From Halarchaeum grantii (GTDB lineage: Archaea > Halobacteriota > Halobacteria > Halobacteriales > Halobacteriaceae), in assembly GCF_014647455.2 (NCBI RefSeq), contig NZ_BMPF01000002.1:620001-684000 (forward strand): a stretch of 64,000 nucleotides of DNA. Direction: 5' to 3'. Every line of letters starts with the position of its first letter. Within the stretch, counting starts at the first letter, position 1. Below are positions 54,972 through 64,000 of this stretch, in pieces. Under the pieces are notes generated by a model. That model was given only the letters and a program-made list of their open reading frames with translations, had not been told where the DNA came from and did not search any database. Both the position numbers and the translations under genes were made by a program.

Positions 54972-56049
54972 GGAACGTCCCGTCGCGCTGGACGACCTCG
55001 CCATCGACCTCGATGCGCGAGTCCTCGCTCATGTCGACGATCATGTCGACGTGGACGGCGGACTCGTTCGGCTCGCGGTCCTCGGGGACGCAGTCGTCGT
55101 AGGCCATCCCGACCGCGAGGTGGACCGTGTCGCCCATCTTCTCGTCGAAGAGCATGTTGTAGGTGAACTGGTCGATGTCGCGGTTCATCCCGATGCCGAG
55201 CTCGCCGAGGTAGCGCGCGCCCGGGTCGGTGTCGAGGACGTCACCGAGGACATCCGCGTTCCGGTCGGCGTCGTAGTCCACGACGCGTCCGTCTTCGAAC
55301 TCGAGGGAGGCGTTCTCGATCTCGTGGCTCTGGTGATAGAGCGGGAGGTCGAAGCGGACCGTGCCCTCGACGCTCTCGGGGACGGGCGCGGTGAACACCT
55401 CGCCGCCGGGGAGGTTGTGCTCGCCGTGGTCGTTGAGCGTCGTCATCCCCGCGACGCTCATCGTGAGGTCGGTCTCAGTACCGGAGACGATGCGGACCTC
55501 TTCGGCGGGGTCGAGTATCTCCACCATCTGCTGTTGGTGCTCGCGCTGGGCCTCCCAGTCCTTGTTGACGGCGTCGTAGACGAACGCCTCGTAGGCCTCC
55601 GTGCTCATGTTCGCGAGCTGGGCGTTCGCGGGCGCGGGGTACTGCGTGAGACACCACCGCGTGTCGAGGAGTTCGGAGCGAGCGGGCGCGTACGCGCGCT
55701 GGAAGGCGGCCTGCGTCTCGCCGTCGACGTCGCTGGACTCGGTGACGTTCTCGTCGGCGCGTACGCGGATGGCGACGTCGACGTGCTCGTAGAGCGCCTC
55801 GAGGTGCTCGTGGGCGCCGATGTCGTCCTCGTCGACGGCGCGGAGGTAGGCGCGCTCGGCGCGCGCGCTCCCGAAGCGGCCGTTGTAGAGCATCAGCGGG
55901 TGCGCGCCGCGCTCGGCGAGCTCCTCGTAGACGGCGACCGCGAAGTCCTCGGCGACCGGCGGGGCGTTGACGACGACGCGGTCGCCCGCCTCGACGCTCG
56001 TGGAGTGCTCGACGACGACTGCGGCGTGCTCTCTGACGCGAGGGTCCAT
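54958..56049 (-). CDS. M29-family (AmpS/AmpT) aminopeptidase
   Basis: A 363-aa metal-dependent aminopeptidase. Seen: HSTSVEAGDRVVVNAPPVAEDF, FDLPLYHQSHEIENASLEFEDGRV, the Glu/His metal region LGELGIGMNRDIDQFTYNMLFDEKMGDTVHLAVG and the closing HVDMIVDMSEDSRIEVDGEVV, all characteristic of the family. Length is normal. It ends RFEE at a TAA that is part of a repeated tail. The start is ATG 56047-56049, divergent from threonine aldolase (79 nt). Confidence 0.9.
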   Translation of the reverse strand: MDPRVREHAAVVVEHSTSVEAGDRVVVNAPPVAEDFAVAVYEELAERGAHPLMLYNGRFGSARAERAYLRAVDEDDIGAHEHLEALYEHVDVAIRVRADENVTESSDVDGETQAAFQRAYAPARSELLDTRWCLTQYPAPANAQLANMSTEAYEAFVYDAVNKDWEAQREHQQQMVEILDPAEEVRIVSGTETDLTMSVAGMTTLNDHGEHNLPGGEVFTAPVPESVEGTVRFDLPLYHQSHEIENASLEFEDGRVVDYDADRNADVLGDVLDTDPGARYLGELGIGMNRDIDQFTYNMLFDEKMGDTVHLAVGMAYDDCVPEDREPNESAVHVDMIVDMSEDSRIEVDGEVVQRDGTFRFEE

Positions 56050-56128
56050 AGCGTGAGAACGGCGAGCACCCCCAAACCGCTTGCGGACGGAGCGGGGGGC
56101 CTTTGGCGCGCGCCATCCACGGACGCGT

Positions 56129-57165
<1,037 letters not shown>

Positions 57166-57169
<4 letters not shown>

Positions 57170-57294
57170 CGCCCGCCTTTCCCCTCGCGGAAGCTCAGGA
57201 GCGTCCGCCGGAGGAGGAGATAGCAGAAGAAGACGAACCCGAGGACGAGCGCGAGGAGGACGTAGAACATCGGGTCCGACGGGAACAGCGCCAT
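57166..57294 (-). CDS. 42-aa membrane protein (DUF7859-like)
   Basis: A short frame, MALFPSDPMFYVLLALVLG..., with one membrane span (about 9-29) and a basic cytosolic tail RRTLLSFREGKGGR. This span-plus-RRTL..FREG layout matches, from memory, a small haloarchaeal family (DUF7859) without known function. It converges on ltaE with a 4-nt overlap, so each stop lies inside the other gene. Confidence 0.6.
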
Positions 57295-57458
57295 GGGGTC
57301 GACTACCCGGCCGAGCCGCAAAGTGGTTTCGCCCCCGCGTCGCTATCGCAGGGTGAAACGGCCGTTTGAGCCTACGCTACCCTATTGATACCGGACTCCG
57401 TAGGTAGGTGTACAGGCGCGCGGCGTACCCACGCCCCGGTCGGCGCGCGCCTGCCCCG

Positions 57459-57977
57459 CTAGACGTTTCGGCCCTCCACCCGGAACTCCCGCAGTACGGT
57501 GCCGTCACGGTCGATGATTTTCCCGTCCAGTCCCCCCTCGCGCGGCGTGAGTTCGGCGTGACTCGCCGGGTTCCCGCGCGGTTCCGCGTGACTCCCCGGA
57601 TTCAGGAGGACGCAGTCCTCGGTCTCGGTGACGCTCGGGCGATGCGTGTGCCCGGAGACGACGAGGTCCGCGCCGCGTTCGCGCCCGAAGAGCGCGAGCG
57701 CCGTCGGCCCGCCGCGCTCGCGGTGCGTGACGGCGACCCGAACGCCCGCGAGGTCGACGGTGCGCGCCTCGGGGAGACGGTCGCGGACCCCCGGGCCGTC
57801 GCTGTTGCCGTAGACGGCGTGCAGGCGCTCGCTCGCGGACTGGAAGGCGTCGAGCGCGGCCTCGCTCGTGAAGTCGCCCGCGTGGAGGACGGCGTCCGCG
57901 CGCTCGACGGCGTCGCGGGCAGCGCCCGCGAGTTCGTGGCCGCTCCGACTGTGCGTGTCGCTGAGGACGGCGAACAT
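57459..57977 (-). CDS. YfcE/MJ0936-type metallophosphodiesterase
   Basis: A 172-aa calcineurin-like phosphoesterase. Seen: MFAVLSDTHSR (metal Asp/His), VLHAGDFTS, YGNSDGP, VTHRERGG and VSGHTHRPSV, the full metal-binding set, then NPGSHAEPRGN. The family acts on phosphodiesters; natural substrate unknown. ATG 57975-57977 places the first motif at residue 7. The 164-nt stretch 57295-57458 between this gene and the next minus gene shows no recognised feature. Confidence 0.9.
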   Translation of the reverse strand: MFAVLSDTHSRSGHELAGAARDAVERADAVLHAGDFTSEAALDAFQSASERLHAVYGNSDGPGVRDRLPEARTVDLAGVRVAVTHRERGGPTALALFGRERGADLVVSGHTHRPSVTETEDCVLLNPGSHAEPRGNPASHAELTPREGGLDGKIIDRDGTVLREFRVEGRNV

Positions 57978-58050
57978 ACCCGGCCGTTCGGGCGGCAGGG
58001 AGAAAGGCACAGCGGGTGCCTTTAGGTGGCGGCCGCTCCTTCGTCCGCCA

Positions 58051-59016
58051 ATGGCGAGTTCGAAGCGAGTCGTGATCGCGGCCGGCGTCGCGAACGGCGC
58101 CATCGCGATCATGAAGTTCCTCGGCTTTCTGCTGACCGGGAGCCCCGCGATGCTCTCGGAGACGTATCACTCCATCTCCGATACGGGCAATCAGGTCTTC
58201 TTGCTCATCGGCCTCCGATACAGCGGCCGGGAGGCCGACCGCACCCACCCGTTCGGCTACGGCAAAGCGCAGTTCTTCTACAGTTTCCTCGTGAGCGTCC
58301 TCCTCTTCGGCATCGCGGGCTGGATGTCGCTCACGCACGGCTACGAGGCCATCGTCCACGGCCACGCGAGCGCGCTCCACGGCAAAGTCGAGTTGCTGGG
58401 CGCGAGCTTCCGCGCGGTCTACGTCAACTACGTCGTGCTCGTCGGCGCGTTCGGCTTCGAGACCTACGCGCTCGTCACCGCCTATCGCGGGATGCGGATC
58501 GACATGGACGAACACGGCTGGACGAGCTTCGTCGAGGCGTTCAAGAAGACGAGCAACATCACGACGCTCACCGCGTTCACCGAGGACACCGTCGCGGTCA
58601 GCGGCATCGTCCTCGCGTTCCTCGGCGTCTTCCTCACCGACTACACCGGGAACCCGCTCTGGGACGGCCTCGCCGCGCTCTGCATCGGTCTCCTCCTCAT
58701 GGGGTTCGCGCTCGCGCTCGCGTGGGAGAACAAGCGCCTCCTGCTCGGCGAATCCCTCCAGAAGAACGAGGAGGACGAACTGCGCGAGACGGTCGCGAGC
58801 TGGGAGGGCGTCACCGGCATCGTGGACTTCCGCACCGTCTACTTCGGGCCGAATCGCGTGCTCGTCGCCGCAGACGTCGCGTTCGACGGGGACCTCGACA
58901 CCGGCGACGTTGACGAGCGCATCACCGCGATCGAGGACGCGCTCGTCGAACAGAACCCGAACGTCCGCAAGGTCTACATCGAACCCGAGACCGCGACGAG
59001 CGCGGGCGGGCACTAA
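58051..59016 (+). CDS. Cation diffusion facilitator family transporter
   Basis: A 321-aa metal efflux protein. Seen: AAGVANGAIAIMKFLGFLLTGSPAMLSETYHSISDTGNQVFLLIGL (in parts) with the metal site H-x3-D in helix 2, RTHPFGYGKAQFFYSFLVS, and a helix-5 site reading TEDTVAVSGI instead of the usual HxxxD; this HSISDTGNQ/EDTVAV combination resembles the ZnT9-like subgroup. A cytosolic C-terminal domain (about 235-321) is present. TATA-like CCTTTAG (58018-58024) is 27-33 nt before the ATG. Confidence 0.9.
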   Translation: MASSKRVVIAAGVANGAIAIMKFLGFLLTGSPAMLSETYHSISDTGNQVFLLIGLRYSGREADRTHPFGYGKAQFFYSFLVSVLLFGIAGWMSLTHGYEAIVHGHASALHGKVELLGASFRAVYVNYVVLVGAFGFETYALVTAYRGMRIDMDEHGWTSFVEAFKKTSNITTLTAFTEDTVAVSGIVLAFLGVFLTDYTGNPLWDGLAALCIGLLLMGFALALAWENKRLLLGESLQKNEEDELRETVASWEGVTGIVDFRTVYFGPNRVLVAADVAFDGDLDTGDVDERITAIEDALVEQNPNVRKVYIEPETATSAGGH

Positions 59017-59046
59017 GCGGGGCGGACGCCACCCCGCGCCGGCGGC

Positions 59047-59433
59047 CTACGGCGGCCCCTGATAGCGGTAGTCCCCGAAGCCGAGGATGGGGAAGAAGAC
59101 GAAGCCGAGGAACCAGAGGCCGAGCGTGAACCCGAGGCCCTGTCCGAACGCCTCCGCGATGCCCTTCGACAGCCGGTAGGCGGCGTAGATGTTCACGATA
59201 GGGACGAGGAAGAGCAGCAGCCACCACCACGCGTTCCCGCCGATCTTGAGCATGACGTACGTGTTGTATATCGGGATGATCGCCGCCCAGCCGGGCTCGC
59301 CGGCCTTCTCGAACGTCTTCCAGATGCCGGCGATGGAGACGAGGACGAGGACGAGCCAGACGAGGAACAGGACGCCCGACCCGCTACCGCCGCCCTGCTG
59401 GAGGGGGAGCGAACCGGTCAGTGTGAGGACCAT
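59047..59433 (-). CDS. DUF5684-type membrane protein
   Basis: A 128-aa protein with about three membrane segments. Seen: VWLVLVLVSIAGIWKTFEKAGEPGWAAIIPIYNTYVML (in parts), WWWLLLFLVPIVNIYAAYRLSKGIAEAFGQG and LGFTLGLWFLGFVFFPILGFGDYRY. The KAGEPGW-IPIYN pattern marks this family, sometimes labelled signal-peptidase-like; function unknown. ATG 59431-59433 is supported by a TATA box 24-30 nt upstream. Confidence 0.85.
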   Translation of the reverse strand: MVLTLTGSLPLQQGGGSGSGVLFLVWLVLVLVSIAGIWKTFEKAGEPGWAAIIPIYNTYVMLKIGGNAWWWLLLFLVPIVNIYAAYRLSKGIAEAFGQGLGFTLGLWFLGFVFFPILGFGDYRYQGPP

Positions 59434-59456
59434 ATCGGGCCGTCGGCGTCGTCCGG

Positions 59457-59463
59457 TATAAAT
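59457..59463 (-). promoter_or_regulatory. TATA box for the DUF5684 gene
   Basis: TATAAAT on the plus strand (ATTTATA on the coding strand), 24-30 nt before the ATG at 59433. Confidence 0.6.
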
Positions 59464-59541
59464 CCCCGTCTCGGCGGCCGGGCGCGGCGGTCGGCGGCCG
59501 GCGTTCGCGGGCCGGCCGGCGCGCGTCCGACCGCGCGGAAC

Positions 59542-59549
59542 CCTTAACC
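59542..59549 (+). promoter_or_regulatory. TATA-like element for hef
   Basis: CCTTAACC lies 25-32 nt before the ATG at 59574, consistent with a leaderless message. Confidence 0.45.
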
Positions 59550-59573
59550 GACAGAAAGGCGAATCCACGGCAA

Positions 59574-62060
59574 ATGGCGGCCACCGACCCGGAGCAGTCG
59601 TACGTCGAGCACCCGCTGCTCGCCGAGGGCTTCCTCGAGGACCGACGCTACCAGAGCGAACTCGTCGAGCGCGCGCTCGACGACCACACGCTCGTCTGCC
59701 TCCCGACCGGCCTCGGGAAGACGACGGTCAGCCTCCGCGTCACGGCCGACCGCCTGCAGGACGACGTCGGCGCGAAGAGCCTCCTGCTCGCGCCGACGAA
59801 GCCGCTCGTCGAACAGCACGCCACCTTCTACCGCGAGGCGCTCGAAATCCCCGAGGACGAGATCGTCGTCTTCACCGGGGACGTCCGCCCGGACGACCGG
59901 GCGGAGCTCTGGGGCTCGGCGCGCGTCGTCGTCGCGACGCCGCAGGTCGTGGAGAACGACCTCGTCGGCGGGCGCATCGACCTCCGCGACGTCGTCCACG
60001 TCACCTTCGACGAGTGCCACCGCGCCACCGGCGACTACGCCTACGTCTACATCGCCGAGCGCTACCACGCGGACGCCGCCGACCCGCTCGTCACCGGGAT
60101 GAGCGCGTCCCCGGGCGGCGACGAGGAGGAGATCCTGACCGTCTGCGCGAACCTCGGCGTCCGGGAGGTCGCGGTGATGACGGAGGACGACGCCGACGTC
60201 GCCGACTACACCTACGACACGGACGTCGAGTGGGAGCGCATCGAACTCCCCGAGGAAGTGCTGGAGGTGCGCGACGAGCTGAACGACGTCATCCGCGAGC
60301 GCCTCGAGAAGCTGAAGGAACTCGGCGTCGTCAACACCACCCAACCCGACCTCTCGCAGAAGGACCTGAACAAGGTCCACGGGAAACTGCGCGAGCTCAT
60401 CGACAACGACCAGTCGGAGGGGTACGAGGGGATGAGCCTCCACGCGGAGGTGATGAAGCTCCGGCGCGCCGTCGAGCTCGTCGAGACCCAGAGCGTCGAG
60501 TCGGTACGGCGGTACTTCGAGCGCCAGAAGAACGCCGCGCGCTCCTCGGGGGCGTCGAAGGCCTCCCAGCGCCTCGTCTCCGAGCCGAGAGTCAAGGAGG
60601 CGATGCGGCGCGCGGAGGCCTTCGACGGCCTCCACCCGAAGTTCCGCCGCACCCGCATGCTCCTCGCGGAGACGCTCGGTATCGAGGGCGGCGACCGCGT
60701 CATCGTCTTCACGGAGTCCCGCGACACCGCCGAGGCCCTCACGGAGTTCCTCGGGAACCACTTCGACGCGCGGCGCTTCGTCGGGCAGGGCGACAAGGAG
60801 GGCTCCGACGGCATGACGCAGACCGAACAGCAGGAGGTGCTCTCGGAGTTCAAGGCCGGCGCGTTCGAGGTGCTCGTCTCCACGAGCGTCGCCGAGGAGG
60901 GCCTCGACGTCCCCGAGGTCGACCTCGTGCTCTTCTTCGAACCCGTCCCGACGGCGATTCGCTCCGTCCAGCGCAAGGGGCGGACGGGACGGCAGACGGA
61001 GGGGCGCGTCGTCGTCCTGATGGCCGAGGACACCCGCGACGAGGCCTACTTCTGGATCTCGCGGCGGCGCGAGGAGGAGATGGAGAACGAGTTGCGCTCG
61101 CTCCAGTCGCTCGCGGACGACCTCGAAGCCGAACTCGACGACGGGCAGGGAACGCTCGAGGAGTACGCGGACGGCGAGGCGCCCGCCGACGAGCGCGAGG
61201 GCGTGCGGAGTTCGGCGGACGGGCAGGCCGGCCTCGCGGACTTCGAGCGCGGCGACGAGGTCGGGGGCGCCGACGCGTCCGGCGACGGCGCGGCGAGCGA
61301 CGGGGAAACCGACGGCGAGGCCGGAGGCCACGGCGACGAACGCACCGAGGACGGGAGCGAGGACGAGGGCGTCGTCGCGCGCGCCGACCCGCCCGAGGCG
61401 GAGGAGCACGTCGAGGTCGTGGTGGACCAGCGCGAGCTCGACTCGAACATCGCGCGCGACCTCTCGAAGCGTGAGCACGTCGACACGCGCCTCGAAACGC
61501 TCGCCGTCGGCGACTACGTCGTCTCCGACCGCGTCGCCGTCGAGCGCAAGAGCATCGCGGACTTCCTCGACACCTTACTGGGCGGGGACCGCGACCTCTT
61601 CGAGCAGGCGCGCGACCTCTCGCGCCACTACGACCGGCCCGTCCTCCTCCTCGAGGGCGGCGACCTCTACGGCGCGCGAAACGTCCACCCGAACGCCATC
61701 CGGGGCGCGCTCGCCTCCGTCGCCGTCGACTACGGCATCAGCGTCCTCCGAACCGAGGACGAGACGGACACGACGGACATGCTGGACGTGCTCGCCGGGC
61801 GCGAGCAGCTCACCCGCGACCGGGAGGTGTCCGTCCACGGCGAGAAGGGCGCGAAGACGAAGACCGAACAACAGGAGTACGTGGTGTCGAGCATCGCGGA
61901 CGTCGGCCCGGTGACGGCGCGCGCGCTCCTCGCGCACTTCGGGAGCGTCGAGGCCGTCATGACGGCGAGCGAGGACGACCTCATGGACGTCGAGGGCGTC
62001 GGCGAGGTCACCGCCGAGCGCGTTCGGGACGTCGTCGCGAGCGACTACGCTACGGAATGA
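59574..62060 (+). CDS. hef: Hef helicase-nuclease (XPF/FANCM family)
   Basis: An 828-aa protein processing stalled replication forks. Domains: N-terminal SF2 helicase with Walker A CLPTGLGKTT (Lys 49), DECH box (Asp 146), GMSASPGGDEEEI and motif VI SVQRKGRTGRQTEGRV; a thumb-like insertion (about 220-345); an acidic disordered linker (about 540-610); an XPF nuclease with VVVDQRELDSNI and catalytic ERKSIADFLDTL (Glu 657, Arg 658, Lys 659); and C-terminal helix-hairpin-helix repeats (IADVGPVTARALLAHF, VEGVGEVTAERVRD). It overlaps the end of the UspA gene by 11 nt. Confidence 0.96.
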   Translation: MAATDPEQSYVEHPLLAEGFLEDRRYQSELVERALDDHTLVCLPTGLGKTTVSLRVTADRLQDDVGAKSLLLAPTKPLVEQHATFYREALEIPEDEIVVFTGDVRPDDRAELWGSARVVVATPQVVENDLVGGRIDLRDVVHVTFDECHRATGDYAYVYIAERYHADAADPLVTGMSASPGGDEEEILTVCANLGVREVAVMTEDDADVADYTYDTDVEWERIELPEEVLEVRDELNDVIRERLEKLKELGVVNTTQPDLSQKDLNKVHGKLRELIDNDQSEGYEGMSLHAEVMKLRRAVELVETQSVESVRRYFERQKNAARSSGASKASQRLVSEPRVKEAMRRAEAFDGLHPKFRRTRMLLAETLGIEGGDRVIVFTESRDTAEALTEFLGNHFDARRFVGQGDKEGSDGMTQTEQQEVLSEFKAGAFEVLVSTSVAEEGLDVPEVDLVLFFEPVPTAIRSVQRKGRTGRQTEGRVVVLMAEDTRDEAYFWISRRREEEMENELRSLQSLADDLEAELDDGQGTLEEYADGEAPADEREGVRSSADGQAGLADFERGDEVGGADASGDGAASDGETDGEAGGHGDERTEDGSEDEGVVARADPPEAEEHVEVVVDQRELDSNIARDLSKREHVDTRLETLAVGDYVVSDRVAVERKSIADFLDTLLGGDRDLFEQARDLSRHYDRPVLLLEGGDLYGARNVHPNAIRGALASVAVDYGISVLRTEDETDTTDMLDVLAGREQLTRDREVSVHGEKGAKTKTEQQEYVVSSIADVGPVTARALLAHFGSVEAVMTASEDDLMDVEGVGEVTAERVRDVVASDYATE

Positions 62061-62442
62061 CGGTGACGGGGACGCGTTTCGCGTCCATCACCGTCTCCGT
62101 GACGCTCCCGAGGATGGCGCGCTCGACGGCGCCCGAGCCGTGGTGGCCCATCACGACGTGGTCGTAGCCCTCCTCTTCGACGAGCGTGAGGACGTCCTTG
62201 CCGATCCGGTTCGACGGTCGGAAGTCGAGGCTCACGTCCGTGTGGACGGCCGGGTCGTCCTCGACCTCGTGGGTGTCGAGGACGTCGCGGGCGCGCTCGA
62301 CGATGTCCTCGGTGGCGTCGTTTCGCGAGTCCGTGACGTGGACGACGTGCAGGCTCGCGTCGTAGCGCGGCGCCATGTCCGCCGCGAACTCGAGCGCGCG
62401 GAAACTGCAGTCCGAGCCGTCGATGGGGACGAGAATCTGCAT
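62050..62442 (-). CDS. UspA-domain universal stress protein
   Basis: A 130-aa nucleotide-binding stress protein. Seen: MQILVPIDGSDCSFRALEFAADMA and the ATP-site signature VMGHHGSGAVERAILGSVTETVMDAKRVPVTVIP (in parts). The G-2x-G-9x-G-S/T motif is complete, so ATP binding is likely. ATG 62440-62442 is used because the domain starts there. The 3' end overlaps hef on the opposite strand. Confidence 0.9.
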   Translation of the reverse strand: MQILVPIDGSDCSFRALEFAADMAPRYDASLHVVHVTDSRNDATEDIVERARDVLDTHEVEDDPAVHTDVSLDFRPSNRIGKDVLTLVEEEGYDHVVMGHHGSGAVERAILGSVTETVMDAKRVPVTVIP

Positions 62443-62481
62443 ACGCGCCGAGTCGAGGGCCACGGAGTTAACTCCTGTCGC

Positions 62482-63228
62482 CTACCGGAGCGCGTCGAGC
62501 GCCTCGGCGGCCTCGCGGGCGGCCGCCGCGAGTTCGCGCGCGTTCCGGGGGTCGTCGGCGGCGGCGGCGCGCTCGGCGAGCGTGGAGACCGAGCGCGAGA
62601 GCGACGCGCGCGCTGACGCCACGCCGTCCGCCGCGTCGGGCGCGTCGGGTTCGGACCGGCCGGACTGCGGCGGCTCGCGCGCCGGGTCGCGCTCGCCCCC
62701 GGCGTGGGCGTGGTCGGGACGGGACGCGTCACGGCCGGCGTTCGCGTGCGCCTCGGCCGTCACGTCGTGCGCGTGCTCCTCGGGGGACTCGGCGTCGACG
62801 TCCGGGGCGAGCGAGCGGGTCGGCGCGCCCGTCGACGCCGCCGACGCGTCGGCGACCTCACGCTCGTCATTCGCGTCGACAGCGGGTGCGTCGGTCGCCC
62901 GCGCGTCCGCGCTCGCCGCCTCGTCGCCCGGCGCGTCGGCGTCCTCTTCGTCGCTCGCGCCGACCTCGATCTCGGTCGCGTCCGCGTCCGCCGCCTCCGC
63001 GGCCTCGCCCTCCGCCTGACAGGTCGGGCAGAACTCGTTGCCCTCGTAGCGAAAGAGCGGGTTCCCACAGCGGTCGCAGTGCTTGTTCGTCATCGTCGCG
63101 CCCTGCAGGAGAAGTTCGCTCATGCGGCCGGTTCGCTCGCGGTCCTGCGCGTCCGCCGCGTACTTCTCGCGGAGCTCGCGCTTCTGCGCCTCTCGGTCGA
63201 ACCCCTCGGGGTCCTCTCGGTCGCTCAT
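62482..63228 (-). CDS. Sjogren/scleroderma autoantigen 1 (p27)-family zinc-ribbon protein
   Basis: A 248-aa protein. Residues 1-45 (FDREAQKRELREKYAADAQDRERT, MSELLLQGATMTNKHC) and the zinc ribbon CDRCGNPLFRYEGNEFCPTC define the autoantigen p27 family found in archaea and eukaryotes. Residues 72-190 are a long Ala/Asp-rich disordered region, and the end is an Ala-rich helix with LRSVSTLAERAAA-like sequence. Function unknown in archaea. The start is ATG 63226-63228; divergent from mdh with 219 nt between. Confidence 0.85.
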   Translation of the reverse strand: MSDREDPEGFDREAQKRELREKYAADAQDRERTGRMSELLLQGATMTNKHCDRCGNPLFRYEGNEFCPTCQAEGEAAEAADADATEIEVGASDEEDADAPGDEAASADARATDAPAVDANDEREVADASAASTGAPTRSLAPDVDAESPEEHAHDVTAEAHANAGRDASRPDHAHAGGERDPAREPPQSGRSEPDAPDAADGVASARASLSRSVSTLAERAAAADDPRNARELAAAAREAAEALDALR

Positions 63229-63412
63229 GGGTGCGTACAGGACGCGCGCGCCGAAAAGCGTGATGACGCTCGACGTCCGTTGCGGGCCCGAGCGATAGCG
63301 GGGGCGCAGAACGTCGAGCGGGAGTGGGCGGACGCGAACGACACGCGAGACTGAGAGCCGAACACGAGTGCGGCTCCCGGGAGAGCATCCGGCGGCGCGG
63401 GGAGAGGCGGTA

Positions 63413-63420
63413 CGTTTAAC
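63413..63420 (+). promoter_or_regulatory. TATA-like element for mdh
   Basis: CGTTTAAC lies 28-35 nt before the ATG at 63448. Confidence 0.5.
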
Positions 63421-63447
63421 GGGACGCCACGCCGTGTTGCAGGTGAT

Positions 63448-64000
63448 ATGTCGAAAGTGAGCATCGTCGGTGCGGCCGGTACGGTCGGCGCGGCGGCGGG
63501 CTACAACCTCGCGCTCCGCGACGTCGTCGACGAGCTGGTCTTCGTCGACATCCCCGACCAGGAGGACGCGACGGTCGGGCAGGCGGCGGACGCGAACCAC
63601 GGCGTCGCCTACGACTCCAACACGGAGGTCTATCAGGGCGACTACGCGGACACGGCGGGGTCGGACGTCGTCGTCGTCACGGCGGGCATCCCGCGCAAGC
63701 CCGGGCAGTCCCGCCTCGACCTCGCGGGCGACAACGCGCCCATCATGGAGGACATCGGGTCGTCGCTCGCCGAGTACAACGACGACTTCGTCTCCATCAC
63801 GACGTCGAACCCCGTCGACCTGCTGAACCGCCACCTCTACGAGACGGGCGACCGGGAGCGCTCGAAGGTCGTCGGCTTCGGCGGCCGTCTCGACTCCGCG
63901 CGCTTCCGCTACGTGCTCAGCCAGCGCTTCGACACCGCCGTGCGGAACGTCGAGGCGACCATCCTCGGCGAGCACGGCGACGCCCAGGTGCCGGTCTTCT
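63448..64000 (+). CDS. mdh: Malate dehydrogenase, 3'-truncated by the window edge
   Basis: The first 184 residues of an NAD-dependent lactate/malate dehydrogenase family enzyme of the citric acid cycle. Seen: [25 protein letters not shown] (Rossmann GxxGxxG), [21 protein letters not shown] (Asp for NAD preference), [22 protein letters not shown] with the substrate loop Arg, [28 protein letters not shown], and the catalytic His motif [13 protein letters not shown]. The LDH-like tetrameric MDH is the known haloarchaeal type. The rest lies past base 64000. Confidence 0.95.
   Translation, partial: MSKVSIVGAAGTVGAAAGYNLALRDVVDELVFVDIPDQEDATVGQAADANHGVAYDSNTEVYQGDYADTAGSDVVVVTAGIPRKPGQSRLDLAGDNAPIMEDIGSSLAEYNDDFVSITTSNPVDLLNRHLYETGDRERSKVVGFGGRLDSARFRYVLSQRFDTAVRNVEATILGEHGDAQVPVF

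Noticed and set aside
59544-61478. A 644-codon minus-strand frame opposite hef
   Set aside because: Antisense shadow of a confidently identified helicase-nuclease; no domain similarity seen.

Overview
The window is chromosomal DNA from a halophilic archaeon (class Halobacteria). The signs are very high G+C, strongly acidic proteins, mostly leaderless genes with an AT-rich TATA element about 25-30 nt before the start codon, a Tat-type lipoprotein, haloarchaeal small zinc-finger proteins, bacterio-opsin-activator (HTH-10) regulators, archaeal informational genes (PolD large subunit, Hef, XPD, SRP54), and the LysW-carrier route to arginine. The genus cannot be fixed from sequence alone. No rRNA, CRISPR array, insertion sequence, phage gene or replication origin was seen; this is core chromosome, dense in genes, with one tRNA.

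Layout. 1-4.2 kb (minus): 3'-truncated polC (DP2), a PPC/DUF296 protein and a 56-aa haloarchaeal protein. 4.4-11.3 kb (plus): a complete dipeptide/oligopeptide ABC importer operon (binding protein, two permeases, two ATPases) with a small membrane protein at its end. 11.7-17.9 kb: a conserved haloarchaeal protein, a four-CBS protein, glyS, a dolichol-kinase-like protein and an XPD helicase. 17.9-19.4 kb (minus): a beta-hydroxyacid dehydrogenase and a 2H-family protein. 19.5-27.8 kb (plus): a large arginine region, argG-argH then argW-argX-argC-argD-argE-argF, preceded by a candidate arginine leader peptide and alternative hairpins. The kinase gene argB, expected between argC and argD, is absent.

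27.9-40.9 kb: a Bat-type PAS/GAF regulator, serB, serA, thrC, a PAS histidine kinase, the metY-metX pair divergent from a small HTH-10 regulator, and a cytochrome P450. 41-49.7 kb: bacterial-type NAD-dependent DNA ligase, SRP54, an MFS transporter, two single-domain MgtE-like membrane proteins, a Gate-domain membrane protein, an UPF0201 protein and an UPF0200 P-loop protein. 49.7-54.7 kb: several microproteins (zinc finger, YccF, XapX), tRNA-Arg(UCU) with a nest of inverted repeats beyond its 3' end, a DUF7139-like membrane protein, a phosphoribosyltransferase and a salactin/volactin-like actin homologue. 54.9-64 kb: an M29-type aminopeptidase with repeated 3' tail sequence, threonine aldolase, YfcE-type phosphodiesterase, a CDF cation transporter, Hef helicase-nuclease, a UspA protein, an autoantigen-27-type zinc-ribbon protein and the 5' part of mdh.

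Together the window is rich in amino-acid biosynthesis (Arg, Ser, Thr, Met) and in DNA replication and repair (PolD, LigA, XPD, Hef). The observations most worth following are the attenuator-like argG leader, the missing argB, the palindrome over the metY promoter, the structured DNA beside tRNA-Arg, and the repeated 3' tail near 54.8-55.0 kb.
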